Positions 22,011 through 32,318 of a stretch of DNA of 64,000 nucleotides are shown one piece after another (position 1 is the first letter of the stretch; each line of letters begins with the position of its first letter). The translations under genes and the position numbers were made by a program. Below the pieces are notes generated by a model. That model had not been told where the DNA came from. It did not search any database and saw nothing but the letters and a program-made list of their open reading frames with translations. Location: the NCBI RefSeq assembly GCF_902167145.1, contig NC_050102.1:7750850-7814849 (forward strand). The letters run 5' to 3'. The DNA comes from Zea mays. Lineage: Eukaryota > Streptophyta > Magnoliopsida > Poales > Poaceae.

Positions 22011-22881
22011 CTTGCACACATAGCTCTTTTGAATACCTTTGATCATATCTCTTTTATATGCTATGACTAATGTGTTTTCAAGTTTATTTCAAACCAAGTC
22101 ATAGGTATATTGAAAGGGAATTGGAGTCTTCGGCGAAGACAAAGGCTTCCACTCCGTAACTCATGCTTCGCCATCACTCCGAGCAACTCTCTATTCCTTG
22201 GGGAGAAATGAGCATCAAAGAAAAGGACTTCATCCTTGGGAGAGAGAATAAAAGCTCAAAAGCAAAAGGACCGGATTTCGTCTTTGGTATAATCTTAACT
22301 CATTCATTTATGACCAAAGAGGAAGAACTTACTTCGAGGGCTCTAATGATTCCGTTTTTGGCGATTCATGCCAAAAAGGGGGAGAAATGAGCCCAAAGCA
22401 AAAGGACCGCACCACCACCAATTTCAAAAACTTAGTATTTTCAAAGAAGTATCTATCAATTGGTATCCTATTGTGTTCAAAGGGGGAGCAAGTAGTATTT
22501 CAAAATGATATAAAACCCTCTTGAACACTAAGAGGTGGATCTCCTTTAGGGGGAGTTTTGTTTAGTCAAAGGAAAAGCATTTGATTCAGGGGGAGAAAAT
22601 TTCAAATCCTAAAAATGCTTTGCAAACTCTCATTCATGTACCTTTGACCTTTGACTATTTACAAAAGATCTTTGAAATAGATTTACAAAAAGAATTTGCA
22701 AAAACAAAACATGTGGTGCAAACGTGGTCCAAAATGTTATATATTCTTGCATATCTTGTAAGTAGTTACATTGGCTCAATTCCAAGTAACCTTTGCACTT
22801 ACATTATGTAAACTAGTTCAATTATGCACTTCTATATTTGCTTTGGTTTGTGTTGGCATCAATCACCAAAAAGGGGGAGAT
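22011..22881 (+). other. Sirevirus B 3' non-coding region with repeated polypurine-tract-like motifs
   Basis: Non-coding. AAAAAGGGGGAGAT (22868-22881) abuts the 3' LTR. Similar AGGGGGAG motifs recur upstream near 22376, 22480, 22548 and 22590. There is no env-like ORF. Confidence 0.75.
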
Positions 22882-24220
22882 TGAAAGGGAATTAGGCTTA
22901 CACCTAGTTCCTAAATAATTTTGGTGGTTGAATTGCCCAACACAAATATTGGACTGACTAGTTTGCTCTAGTGTATAAGTTATACAGGTGCAAAAGGTTC
23001 ACATCTAGCCAATAAAAAGACCAAGTGTTGGATTCAACAAAGGAGCAATAAGGCAACCGAGGGCACCTCTGGCTGGAGGCACCGGACTGTCCGGTGTGCA
23101 CCGGACAGTGTCCGGTGCGCCCGTAGACTTCGCTTTCTACCCTTCGCCAGAGGACTTCGACTTCAACCCTTCGCCCTCGGGAATTCGCGGAGGCCGGCGC
23201 GCTATAATTCACCGGACTGTCCGGTGTGCACCGGACATGTCCGGTGTGCCAACGAACCGCGGCCTCCGGAACTCGCCACCCTCGGGTTCGCGCGGCAGCC
23301 GCTCCGCTAAAATTCACCGGACTGTCCGGTGTGCACCGGACTGTCCGGTGAACCACGGAGCAACGGCTACTTCCGCGCCAACGGTTACCTGCAAGCGCAT
23401 TTAATGCGCGCTCTGCGCGCGCAGTCGGCAGGCGCGCCCATACCGTTGCACCGGACAATGAACAGTTCATGTCCGGTGTACACCGGACATCCAGGCGGGT
23501 CCACATGTCAGGAGCTCCAACGGCTAGAATCCAACGGCAGTGATGACGTGGCAGGGGGCACCGGACTGTCCGGTGTGCACCGGACTGTCCGGTGCGCCAT
23601 CGAACAGAGAGCTCCCAGCAACGGCCACATTTGGTGGTTGGGGCTATAAATACCCCAACCACCCCACCATTCATTGCATCCAAGTTTTCCTACTTCTCAA
23701 CCACTTACAAGAGCTAGGCATTCAATTCTAGACACATACAAAGAGATCAAATCCTCTCCAATTCCACACAAAATCCTAGTGACTAGTGAGAGTGATTTGC
23801 CGTGTTCATTTGAGCTCTTGCGGTTGGATTGCTTCTTTTCTTTCTCATTTGTTCTTGTGATCAAAACTCCATTGTAATCAAGGCAAGAGGCACCAATTGT
23901 GTGGTGGCCCTTGCGGGGAAGTTTTGTTCCCGGCTTTGATTAGAGAAGAGAAGCTCACTCGGTCCGAGGGACCGTTTGAGAGAGGGAAGGGTTGAAAGAG
24001 ACCCGGCCTTTGTGGCCTCCTCAACGGGGAGTAGGTTTGCAAGAACCGAACCTCGGTAAAACAAATCTCCGTGTCTCACTTGCTTATTCGCTTGGGATTT
24101 GTTTTGCGCCCTTTCTTGCGGACTCGTTTATTATTACTAACGCTAACCCCGGCTTGTAGTTGTGTTTATATTTGTAAATTTCAGTTTCGCCCTATTCACC
24201 CCCCCTCTAGGCGACTGTCA
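22882..24220 (+). repeat. 3' LTR of Sirevirus B
   Basis: 1339 bp, offset by exactly 8208 from the 5' LTR, with no mismatch noticed on reading. It ends CTGTCA at 24220 and is followed by CTATC. Confidence 0.96.
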
Positions 24221-26994
24221 CTATCGACCTTACATCCAGCATAGTCGGAATCTGAGTATCCAACCAAGTCAAAGGTAGACCCCTTTGGATACCAGAGCCC
24301 GAAGCAAGGCGTAGCAACCAAATATCTAAGAATTCGCTTCACCGCCACTAAGTGACACTCCTTAGGATCGGATTGAAATCTAGCACACATGCATACGCTA
24401 AGCATAATATCCGGTCTACTAGCACATAAATAAAGTAAAGACCCTATCATTGACCGGTATGCTTTTTGATCAACGGACTTACCTCCTTTGTTGAGATCGT
24501 TGTGTCCGTCGGTCCCCATCGGAGTCTTTGCGGGCTTGGCGTCCTTCATCCCAAACCGCTTTAGCAGATCTTGCGTGTACTTCGTTTGGGAGATGAAGGT
24601 GCCGTCCTTGAGTTGCTTTACTTGGAACCCAAGGAAGTAGTTCAACTCGCCCATCATCGACATCTCGAATTTCTGCGTCATTACCCTGCTAAACTCTTCA
24701 CAAGACTTTTGGTTAGTAGAACCAAATATTATGTCATCGACATAAATTTGGCACACAAACAAATCACCATCACATGTCTTTGTAAAAAGAGTTGGATCGG
24801 CTTTCCCAACCTTGAAAGCATTAGCAATTAAAAAGTCTCTAAGGCATTCATACCATGCTCTTGGGGCTTGCTTAAGTCCATAGAGCGCCTTAGAGAGCTT
24901 ACACACGTGGTCGGGGTACCGTTCATCCTCGAAGCCAGGAGGTTGCTCCACGTACACCTCCTCCTTGATTGGCCCATTGAGGAAAGCACTCTTCACATCC
25001 ATTTGGTACAACTTGAAAGAATGGTGAGCGGCATATGCTAGCAAGATACGAATTGATTCTAGCCTAGCCACAGGAGCAAACGTCTCCTCAAAGTCCAAAC
25101 CTGCGACTTGGGCATAACCTTTTGCCACAAGTCGAGCCTTGTTCCTCGTCACCACCCCGTGCTCGTCCTGTTTGTTGCGGAACACCCACTTGGTTCCCAC
25201 AACATTTTGCTTGGGACGAGGCACTAGTGTCCAAACTTCATTGTGCTTGAAGTTGTTGAGTTCCTCCTGCATGGCCAATACCCAATCCGGATCTAGCAAG
25301 GCCTCCTCTACCCTGAAAGGCTCAATAGAAGAGACAAAGGAGTAATGCTCACAAAAATTAACTAATCGAGATCGAGTAGTTACTCCCTTGCTAATGTCAC
25401 CCAAAATTTGGTCGACGGGATGATCCCTTTGAATCATCGCTCGAACTTGGGTTGGAGGTGCTGGTTGCGCTTCTTCCTCCATTACGTGATCATCTTGTGC
25501 TCCCCCTTGATCACACGCCTCCTTTTGATGAACCTGTTCATCGTCTTGAGTTGGGGGATGCACCGTTGTTGAGGAAGAAGGTTGATCTCGTTCATCTTGT
25601 TCCTGTGGCCGCATTTCTCCAATCGCCATGGTTCGTATAGCGGCCGTCGGAACATCTTCTTCATCTACATCATCGCAATCAACAACTTGCTCTCTTGGAG
25701 AGCCATTAGTCTCATCAAATACAACGTCGCTAGAGACTTCAACCAAACCCGATGATTTGTTGAAGACTCTATACGCCTTTGTATTTGAGTCATAACCTAA
25801 CAAAAACCCTTCTACAGCTTTGGGAGCAAATTTAGAATTTCTACCCTTCTTCACTAGAATGTAGCACCTGCTCCCAAATACACGAAAGTACGATACATTG
25901 GGTTTGTTATCGGTTAGAAGCTCATACGACGTCTTCTTGAGGAGGCGATGAAGGTAGACCCTGTTGATGGCGTGGCAAGCCGTGTTCACGGCTTCCGACC
26001 AAAAACACTCGGGGGTCTTGAATTCTCCAAGCATCGTCCTCGCCATATCGATTAGCGTCCTGTTCTTCCTCTCTACCACACCGTTTTGCTGTGGTGTGTA
26101 GGGAGCGGAGAACTCGTGCTTGATCCCTTCCTCCTCAAGGAACTCCTCCACTTGAAGGTTCTTGAACTCGGACCCGTTGTCGCTCCTTATCTTCTTCACC
26201 TCGAGCTCAAACTCATTTTGAGCTCTCCTGAGGAAGCGCTTGAGGGTCCCTTGGGTTTCAGACTTATCCTGCAAAAAGAACACCCAAGTGAAGCGGGAAA
26301 AGTCATCAACAATAACTAAACCATACTTACTTCCTCCTATGCTCAGATAGGCGACGGGTCCGAAGAGATCCATATGCAGCAGCTCCAGAGGTCTTGAGGT
26401 GGTCATCACATTCTTGCTGTGATGTGCTCCTCCCACTTGTTTACCTGCTTGACAAGCTGCACAAGGTCTATCTTTTTCGAATTTCACGTTAGTCAAACCT
26501 ATCACGTGTTCTCCCTTTAGAAGCTTGTGAAGGTTCTTCATCCCCACATGTGCTAAGCGGCGATGCCACAGCCAGCCCATGCTAGTCTTAGCAATTAAGC
26601 ATGCATCTAGACCGGCCTCTTCTTTTGCAAAATCAACTAAGTAAAGCTTGCCGTCTAATACACCCTTAAAAGCTAGTGAACCATCACTTCTTCTAAAGAC
26701 AGACACATCTACATTTGTAAAAAGACAATTATATCCCATATTGCATAGTTGACTAACAGATAGCAAATTGTAACCAAGAGACTCAACTAAAAACACATTG
26801 GAGATAGAGTGCTCATTAGAAATTGCAATTTTACCTAACCCTTTTACCTTGCCTTGATTCCCATCACCGAATATAATTGAATCTTGGGAATCCTTATTCT
26901 TGACGTAGGAGGTGAACATCTTCTTCTCCCCCGTCATATGGTTTGTGCATCCGCTGTCGATAATCCAGCTTGAACCCCCGGATGCATAAACCTG
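24221..26994 (-). pseudogene. pol: Sirevirus A pol, 5' part (protease to start of RNase H)
   Basis: Open frame encoding [20 protein letters not shown] (protease), HRRLAHVG and CAACQAGK (zinc finger), integrase [17 protein letters not shown] and [19 protein letters not shown], then [13 protein letters not shown], where B's LTR starts. There is no stop before the insertion point. There is no ATG at the start: the pol frame is +1 to gag, as in B, and is preceded by TTTGCCTTGCAG. The rest of RNase H is at 14239-14673. Confidence 0.92.
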
Positions 26995-27004
26995 CAAGGC
27001 AAAT

Positions 27005-29386
27005 TTAGGCTTGGGTTTTAGGTACCCAACTCATGTTGGGTCCTACAAGGTTAGCACAAATATCCTTAGGGACCCAAATGCAAGTTTCGTCTCCCTTGCA
27101 TCTTGCCCCTAATTTTCTAGCAACTATCTTCCTATCCTTTCTACAAATAGCAAAGGAAGCATTTAAAGCATGATATATTGTGGAAGGTTCATTAACTTTC
27201 CTAGGAACATCAACAACATTTCTCCTAGGCATATTATGAACAACATTTCTCCTACTAACATTTCTATCATGCACATAGGAAGAACTAGAAGCAAACATGG
27301 CATGAGAATCAAAAGCATTATATGCATTATAACTCCGATAAGCATTTCTAGATTGTCTCTTATCATGATACAAAAAGGCATAGTTCTTTTTAGCACTACT
27401 AGCCATAGGGGCCTTCCCTTTCTCCTTGGCGGGAATGGGAGCCTTATGGCTTGTTAAGTTCTTGGCTTCTCTCTTGAAGCCAAGTCCATCCTTAATTGAG
27501 GGGTGTCTTCCAACCGTGTAGGCATCCCTAGCAAATTTTAGTTTCTCAAAATCACTTTTGCTAGTCTTAAGTTGGACATTAAAACTAGCTATCTCTTCAT
27601 TTAATTTAGAAATGCAAGCTAGGTGTTCACTATAAGCATCAAGGTTAATATCTTTACACCTAGTGCACGTTACAACATTTTCTACACAAGAGGTAGATTT
27701 ACTAGCAATCTCTAACTTAGCATTCAAATCATCATTAATGCTCCTTAATTTAGAGATTGTCTCATGGCAAGAAGATAATTCACAAGAAAGCATTTCATTT
27801 CTTTTAACTTCTAGAGCATGAGATCGTTGAGCTTCTACAAATTTATCATGTTCTTCATACAACAAATCCTCTTGCTTTTCTAAAAGCATATTCTTATCAT
27901 TCAAGGCATCAATCAACTCATTAATTTTGTCTACCTTGGTTCTGTCTAGGCCCTTAAACAAACATGAGTAATCTACTTCATCCTCATCACTAGATTCGTC
28001 CTCACTTGAAGAAGCATAGGTAGAGTTCCGAGTACTTACCTTCTTCTCCCTTGCCATAAGGCATGTGTGACGCTCGTTGGGGAAGAGGGCTGATTTGTTG
28101 AAGGCGGTGGCGGCGAGTCCCTCATTGTCGGAGTCGGAAGAGGAGCAATCCGAGTCCCACTCCTTTCCTAGATGTGCCTCGCCCTTGGCCTTCTTGTAAT
28201 TTTTCTTCTTCTCCCTCTTGCTCCCGTGTTCCTGGTCACTTTCATTATCGGGATAGTTAGCAATAAAATGACCAATCTTACCGCATTTGAAGCATGAGCG
28301 TTTCCCCTTTGTCTTGGTCTTGCTTGGCTGCCCCTTGTGACCCTTTAGCACCGTTTTGAAGCGTTTGATGATGAGAGCCATCTCTTCATCATTAAGTCCG
28401 GCCGCCTCAATTTGTGCCACCTTGCTAGGTAGCGCCTCCTTGCTTCTTGTTGCTTTGAGAGCAAGAGGTTGCGGCTCGTTGATCGGTCCATTCAAGGCGT
28501 CGTCCACGTACCTTGCTTCCTTAATCATCATTCGCCCGCTGACGAATTTTCCTAGGACTTCTTCGGGCGACATTTTGGTGTACCTGGGATTCTCACGAAT
28601 ATTATTCACCAAATGAGGATCAAGAATGGTAAAGGACCTTAGTAATAGTCGGACGACGTCATGGTCCGTCCATCGCGTGCTTCCATAGCTCCTTATTTTG
28701 TTGATAAGGGTCTTGAGCCGGTTGTATGTTTGGGTTGGCTCCTCGCCCCTTATCATTGCAAACCTTCCAAGCTCGCCCTCCACCAACTCCATTTTAGTGA
28801 GCATGGTGATGTCGTTTCCCTCGTGAGAAATCTTGAGGGTGTCCCATATCTGCTTGGCATTGTCCAAGCCGCTCACCTTATTGTACTCGTCCCTGCACAA
28901 AGAGGCTAGCAACACAGTAGTAGCTTGTGCATTTTTATGAATCTGCTCATTAATAAACATAGGGCTATCCGAGCTATCAAATTTCATTCCATTCTCTACA
29001 ATCTCCCATATGCTTGGATGGAGAGAGAATAAATGACTACGCATTTTGTGACTCCAAAATCCGTAGTCCTCCCCATCAAAGTGTGGAGGTTTGCCAAGAG
29101 GAATGGAAAGCAAATGCGAATTCGAACTATGTGGAATACGAGAATAATCAAATGAAAAGTTCGAATTGACCGTCTTCATGTAGTCGTTGTCGTCGTCCTT
29201 TTGGGAAGAAGAGGATTCGTCGCTGTCGTAGTACACGATCTCCTTGATGCGCCTTGTCTTCTTCTTCTTCCCATCTTTGCGCTTGTGGCTTGAGCCCAAG
29301 TCGGTAGACTTGTCATTCTTTGGCTCGTTGAAGATAGACTCCTTTTCGTTGTTGTCGACCACCATCCCCTTTCCCTTAGGATCCAT
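27005..29386 (-). CDS. gag: Sirevirus A gag
   Basis: 793 residues from ATG 29386, close behind the primer site. It has the same layout as B gag: charged N-terminus ([18 protein letters not shown]), capsid region from [17 protein letters not shown], zinc-knuckle region, then a coiled-coil-like stretch and C-terminus CIWVPKD...SWVPKTQA. The knuckle reads [16 protein letters not shown]: the fourth zinc ligand Cys is replaced by Tyr (codon 28253-28255), which should weaken RNA packaging. A's gag differs widely from B's outside motifs, so A and B belong to different Sirevirus families. Confidence 0.92.
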   Translation of the reverse strand: MDPKGKGMVVDNNEKESIFNEPKNDKSTDLGSSHKRKDGKKKKTRRIKEIVYYDSDESSSSQKDDDNDYMKTVNSNFSFDYSRIPHSSNSHLLSIPLGKPPHFDGEDYGFWSHKMRSHLFSLHPSIWEIVENGMKFDSSDSPMFINEQIHKNAQATTVLLASLCRDEYNKVSGLDNAKQIWDTLKISHEGNDITMLTKMELVEGELGRFAMIRGEEPTQTYNRLKTLINKIRSYGSTRWTDHDVVRLLLRSFTILDPHLVNNIRENPRYTKMSPEEVLGKFVSGRMMIKEARYVDDALNGPINEPQPLALKATRSKEALPSKVAQIEAAGLNDEEMALIIKRFKTVLKGHKGQPSKTKTKGKRSCFKCGKIGHFIANYPDNESDQEHGSKREKKKNYKKAKGEAHLGKEWDSDCSSSDSDNEGLAATAFNKSALFPNERHTCLMAREKKVSTRNSTYASSSEDESSDEDEVDYSCLFKGLDRTKVDKINELIDALNDKNMLLEKQEDLLYEEHDKFVEAQRSHALEVKRNEMLSCELSSCHETISKLRSINDDLNAKLEIASKSTSCVENVVTCTRCKDINLDAYSEHLACISKLNEEIASFNVQLKTSKSDFEKLKFARDAYTVGRHPSIKDGLGFKREAKNLTSHKAPIPAKEKGKAPMASSAKKNYAFLYHDKRQSRNAYRSYNAYNAFDSHAMFASSSSYVHDRNVSRRNVVHNMPRRNVVDVPRKVNEPSTIYHALNASFAICRKDRKIVARKLGARCKGDETCIWVPKDICANLVGPNMSWVPKTQA

Positions 29387-29421
29387 CTCTTCGGGCGATT
29401 AGTCCCTTCTTGAAGAGAACG

Positions 29422-29433
29422 ACTCTGATACCA
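29422..29433 (-). other. Primer binding site of Sirevirus A
   Basis: The minus strand reads TGGTATCAGAGT just inside the 5' LTR (29436-30693), complementary to initiator tRNA-Met with a last-base difference from the usual form. Confidence 0.88.
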
Positions 29434-29435
29434 AT

Positions 29436-30693
29436 TGAGAGCACCTAGAGGGGGGGGTGAATAGGTGATCCTGTGAAACTTAAACTTATAGCCACAAAAA
29501 CTTGTTAAGTGTTAGCACAATAAACGCCAAGTGGCTAGAGAGGAGTCTCAACAAAACACAATACCACAAGAGATCAAACACAGAGATGACACAGTGGTTT
29601 ATCCCGTGGTTCGGCCAAGACCAACGCTTGCCTATTCCACGTTGTGGCGTCCCAATGGACGAGGGTTGCAATCAACCCCTCTCAAGTGGTCCAAAGACCA
29701 ACTTGAATACCACGGTGTTTTGCTTTGCCTTTCAATATCCCGTTTGCGAGGAATCTCCACAACTTGGAGCCTCTCGCCCTTACACTTGAGATTCACAAAG
29801 AAATACGGAGTAAGGGAGGGATTAGCAACACACACAAATCCACAGTAAAATGTGCACACACACGGCCAAGAATCGAGCTCAAAAGACTATCTCAAAGTTC
29901 TCACTAGAACGGAGCTCGAATCACTGAGACTGACAAACGAATGCGCAAAGACTGAGTGTGGATGATCAAGAATGCTCTAAGGTTGCTTGGGCTTCTCCTC
30001 CATGCGCCTAGGGGTCCCTTTTATAGCCCCAAGGCAGCTAGGAGCCGTTGAGAGCAAATCTGGAAGGCCAATCTTGCCTTCTGTCGTCGGGTGCACCGGA
30101 CAGTCCGGTGCACACCGGACACTGTCCGGTGCCCGATTTCCTTCTTAAAATGGTGCGGCCGACCGTTGCAGATCTGGGAGCCATTGGCACACCGGACAGT
30201 CCGGTGCCCCCTTCCGACCGTTGGCCCGGCCACGTGTCGCGCGCAGATTCTGCAGCCGACCGTTGGCCCGGTCGACCGTTGGCCCGGCCGACCGTTGGCT
30301 CACCGGACAGTCCGGTGCACACCGGACAGTCCGGTGAATTTTAGCCGTACGCCGTCGGCGAATTCCCGAGAGCGGCCACTTCACGCCGAGTCAGCCTGGC
30401 GCACCGGACACTGTCCGGTGCACCACCGGACAGTCCGGTGTGCCAGACTGAGCTGAGTCTTGGCTGTACACAGCCAAGCCTTTTTCACCTCTTTTCTTTT
30501 CTTCTTCTTTCTGTTTCTAACACTTAGACAAGTATATTAGTACACAAAACCAATGTACTAAGGCTTAGAAACATACCTTTACTCTTGATTTGCACTTTGT
30601 CCATCCATGAGCATAAATTCACATTTAAGCACTTGTGTTGGCACTCAATCAACAAAATACTTAGAAATGGCCCAAGGGCACATTTCCCTTTCA
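29436..30693 (-). repeat. 5' LTR of Sirevirus A
   Basis: 1258 bp. It carries the CACCGGACAGTCCGGTG palindromes and a minus-strand TATAAAA at 30019-30025. Substitutions relative to 12203-13465 include 29640 (C for T), 30060 (C for T) and the GGTGCGG/GGCGCGG difference near 30153. Repeat-unit indels lie around 30185-30300. Confidence 0.95.
30019..30025 (-). promoter_or_regulatory. LTR promoter TATA box (Sirevirus A)
   Basis: TATAAAA on the minus strand in GGGGCTATAAAAGGG, at the same relative place as the TATA box of B's LTR. Confidence 0.65.
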
Positions 30694-31860
30694 CTTCTTC
30701 AATTGATCAAAGCTGTCTTGGCATTTCTCATCCCACTTAAATTCTCTTCCTTTCTCCAGAAGCGAGGTCATAGGCTTGGCAATCTTAGAGAATCCTTCAA
30801 TAAATCTCCGATAATATCCTGCAAGCCCCAAGAAACTCTGAATCTCAGTGACGGTAGTGGGCACGCTCCATTCCATTATCTCCTTCACTTTAGCAGGATC
30901 CACTGTTATTCCTCCATTAGAAATGATATATCCAAGAAATGGCACCTCACCAATCCAAAACTCGCATTTGGTATACTTGGTGTAGAGTTGATTATCTCGT
31001 AGCTTTTGTAGCACCAATATCAGATGTTCCACATGATCACTATCACTCTTAGAATAAAAAAAATATCGTCGATGAGAACCACGACAAATCTATCCAGATC
31101 ACGAACACTTTATTCTTCAGATCCATAAAATAGGCTGGTGCATTAGTTAGTCCAAATGACATAACGGTGAACTCATACAAACCATATCGGGTCGAGAAAT
31201 CCGTCTTGGGAATATCCGATGGCCTAATCTTCATTTGATGGTATCCCGATCGGAGATCAATCTTCGAGAATACCCTAGCATCTATCATCTGATCAAATAA
31301 ATCCTTAATGCGGGGTAACGAGTACTTATTCTTGATGGTAACATCATTAAGTGCTATATAGTCCACACACATCCGTTGTGAACCATCTTTCTTCTGTACA
31401 AACAGTACCGGTGCTATCCAAGGTGAGGAACTCGAACGAATGCACCCAACCTCTTGTAATTCCGCTAATTGCTTCTTAAGTCCCTTTAATTCTTCTAAGG
31501 ACATCATGTATAGCCGTTTAGAAATAGGGGCAGTCCCAGGTAAGGGATCAATGACAAACTCAACTTCCGTATCTAGTGGCATCCCTAGTAACTCCTCTGG
31601 AAAGACATCCGGAAAATCCTTAACCACATGGATGTTGTCATCAACAAACTTCCCATCGACTAAGCATGCCGCTAGTTTGGTGGCGGTAGTTACTGCAATT
31701 CTAACTTCAAATCTTTCTCCTTTGGAACTGGTGAGTTCTATGGTTCCTTTAGCACAGTGTATAAACCGCCTTTACCTTTCTTAACCACGACATACCAAGG
31801 ATCACATCTATAGTGTTCTCTTCTAACACTATAGGGGTAGCCCATCTGGGTTAGAAACAT
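30694..31860 (-). pseudogene. Gypsy pol, 5' part: end of protease and reverse transcriptase (broken)
   Basis: Minus strand from about 31860: protease tail (ENTIDVILGMSWLRK, then [14 protein letters not shown]), then RT from [18 protein letters not shown] through [20 protein letters not shown] and [17 protein letters not shown]. Around 31050-31120 the FIDDIL catalytic region is broken by two small indels: one near 31105 and one in a T-run at about 31058. The next frame (31032-30694) carries LRDNQLYTKYTKCEFW and the RT thumb/connection (GLAGYYRRFIEGFSK) up to the A insertion. It cannot make functional RT. Confidence 0.9.
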
Positions 31861-32318
31861 AGGGTACGAAAGAAAGGATTGTAGACAAGGCATGTAATTA
31901 TGAAGCATGTCACTTTGGGGGATTTATTAGCTAAGTGTGTTGCTTACTAAAGCAATTCATTACCTTATGGTGGTACATGCTAAGATGTCCGTCTATACTA
32001 TTTCAATCAATCAAAGAAGCAAATCAGGCATTGATCATCAGAACAATCAACCACCATTTTTAATAGAGAAAATAATTTTAATTTTTGTCTTAGGTCTCCT
32101 ATCTCTTAAAAAGGTCATAAATGTAGGATTCCAAGGTGTGAAATCCATCTTGTCTTAGAGTAGTAAAGGTAAGAATAATCAGAGTAGAGTAGCACAAGGT
32201 GAGACAGGTTCAAGATAAGGTAAGTTGGAATGAATCAGAGTAAGATAAGTAGATAAGGGTTTTGTCCATTTCTATCTAGGTTTCGTCCTACAGTCAACAT
32301 TTCCTCTGATACCACTTC
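31861..32318 (-). other. Gypsy leader with primer binding site; gag absent
   Basis: Only about 460 bases separate the protease remnant from the 5' LTR. The minus strand has TGGTATCAGAGG (complement of 32303-32314), the tRNA-iMet site, four bases inside the LTR. No gag or CCHC motif can be found, so gag and the start of pol have been deleted. Confidence 0.8.

Larger units (their letters stand above)
14674..24220 (+). mobile_element. Sirevirus B (Ty1-copia, Ji/Opie-like), apparently intact and very young
   Basis: 9547 bp with two 1339-bp LTRs (14674-16012 and 22882-24220), target duplication CTATC on both sides (14669-14673 and 24221-24225), primer site, long gag and pol ORFs, and a polypurine tract. 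No difference between the LTRs was seen on reading, and every translated frame across them is the same. It lies antisense to A, inside A's RNase H. Intact ORFs and identical LTRs suggest recent transposition; activity itself is not shown. Confidence 0.96.
12203..30693 (-). mobile_element. Sirevirus A (Ty1-copia, Ji/Opie-like), interrupted by Sirevirus B
   Basis: LTRs 12203-13465 and 29436-30693, flanked by target duplication CTTCT (12198-12202 and 30694-30698) in the gypsy RT/RNase H region. Removing B and its duplicated target leaves about 8.9 kb. Order on the minus strand: 5' LTR, tRNA-iMet primer site, gag, pol (protease, integrase, RT, RNase H), non-coding tail with polypurine tract, 3' LTR. 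Gag and pol are open apart from the B insertion, so A may have been functional or nearly so when B landed. LTRs differ by a handful of substitutions and several repeat-unit indels. Confidence 0.95.

Noticed and set aside
22011..22868. A third, env-like ORF downstream of Sirevirus B pol
   Set aside because: Only ORFs under 80 residues occur here; no membrane or envelope-like protein is encoded.
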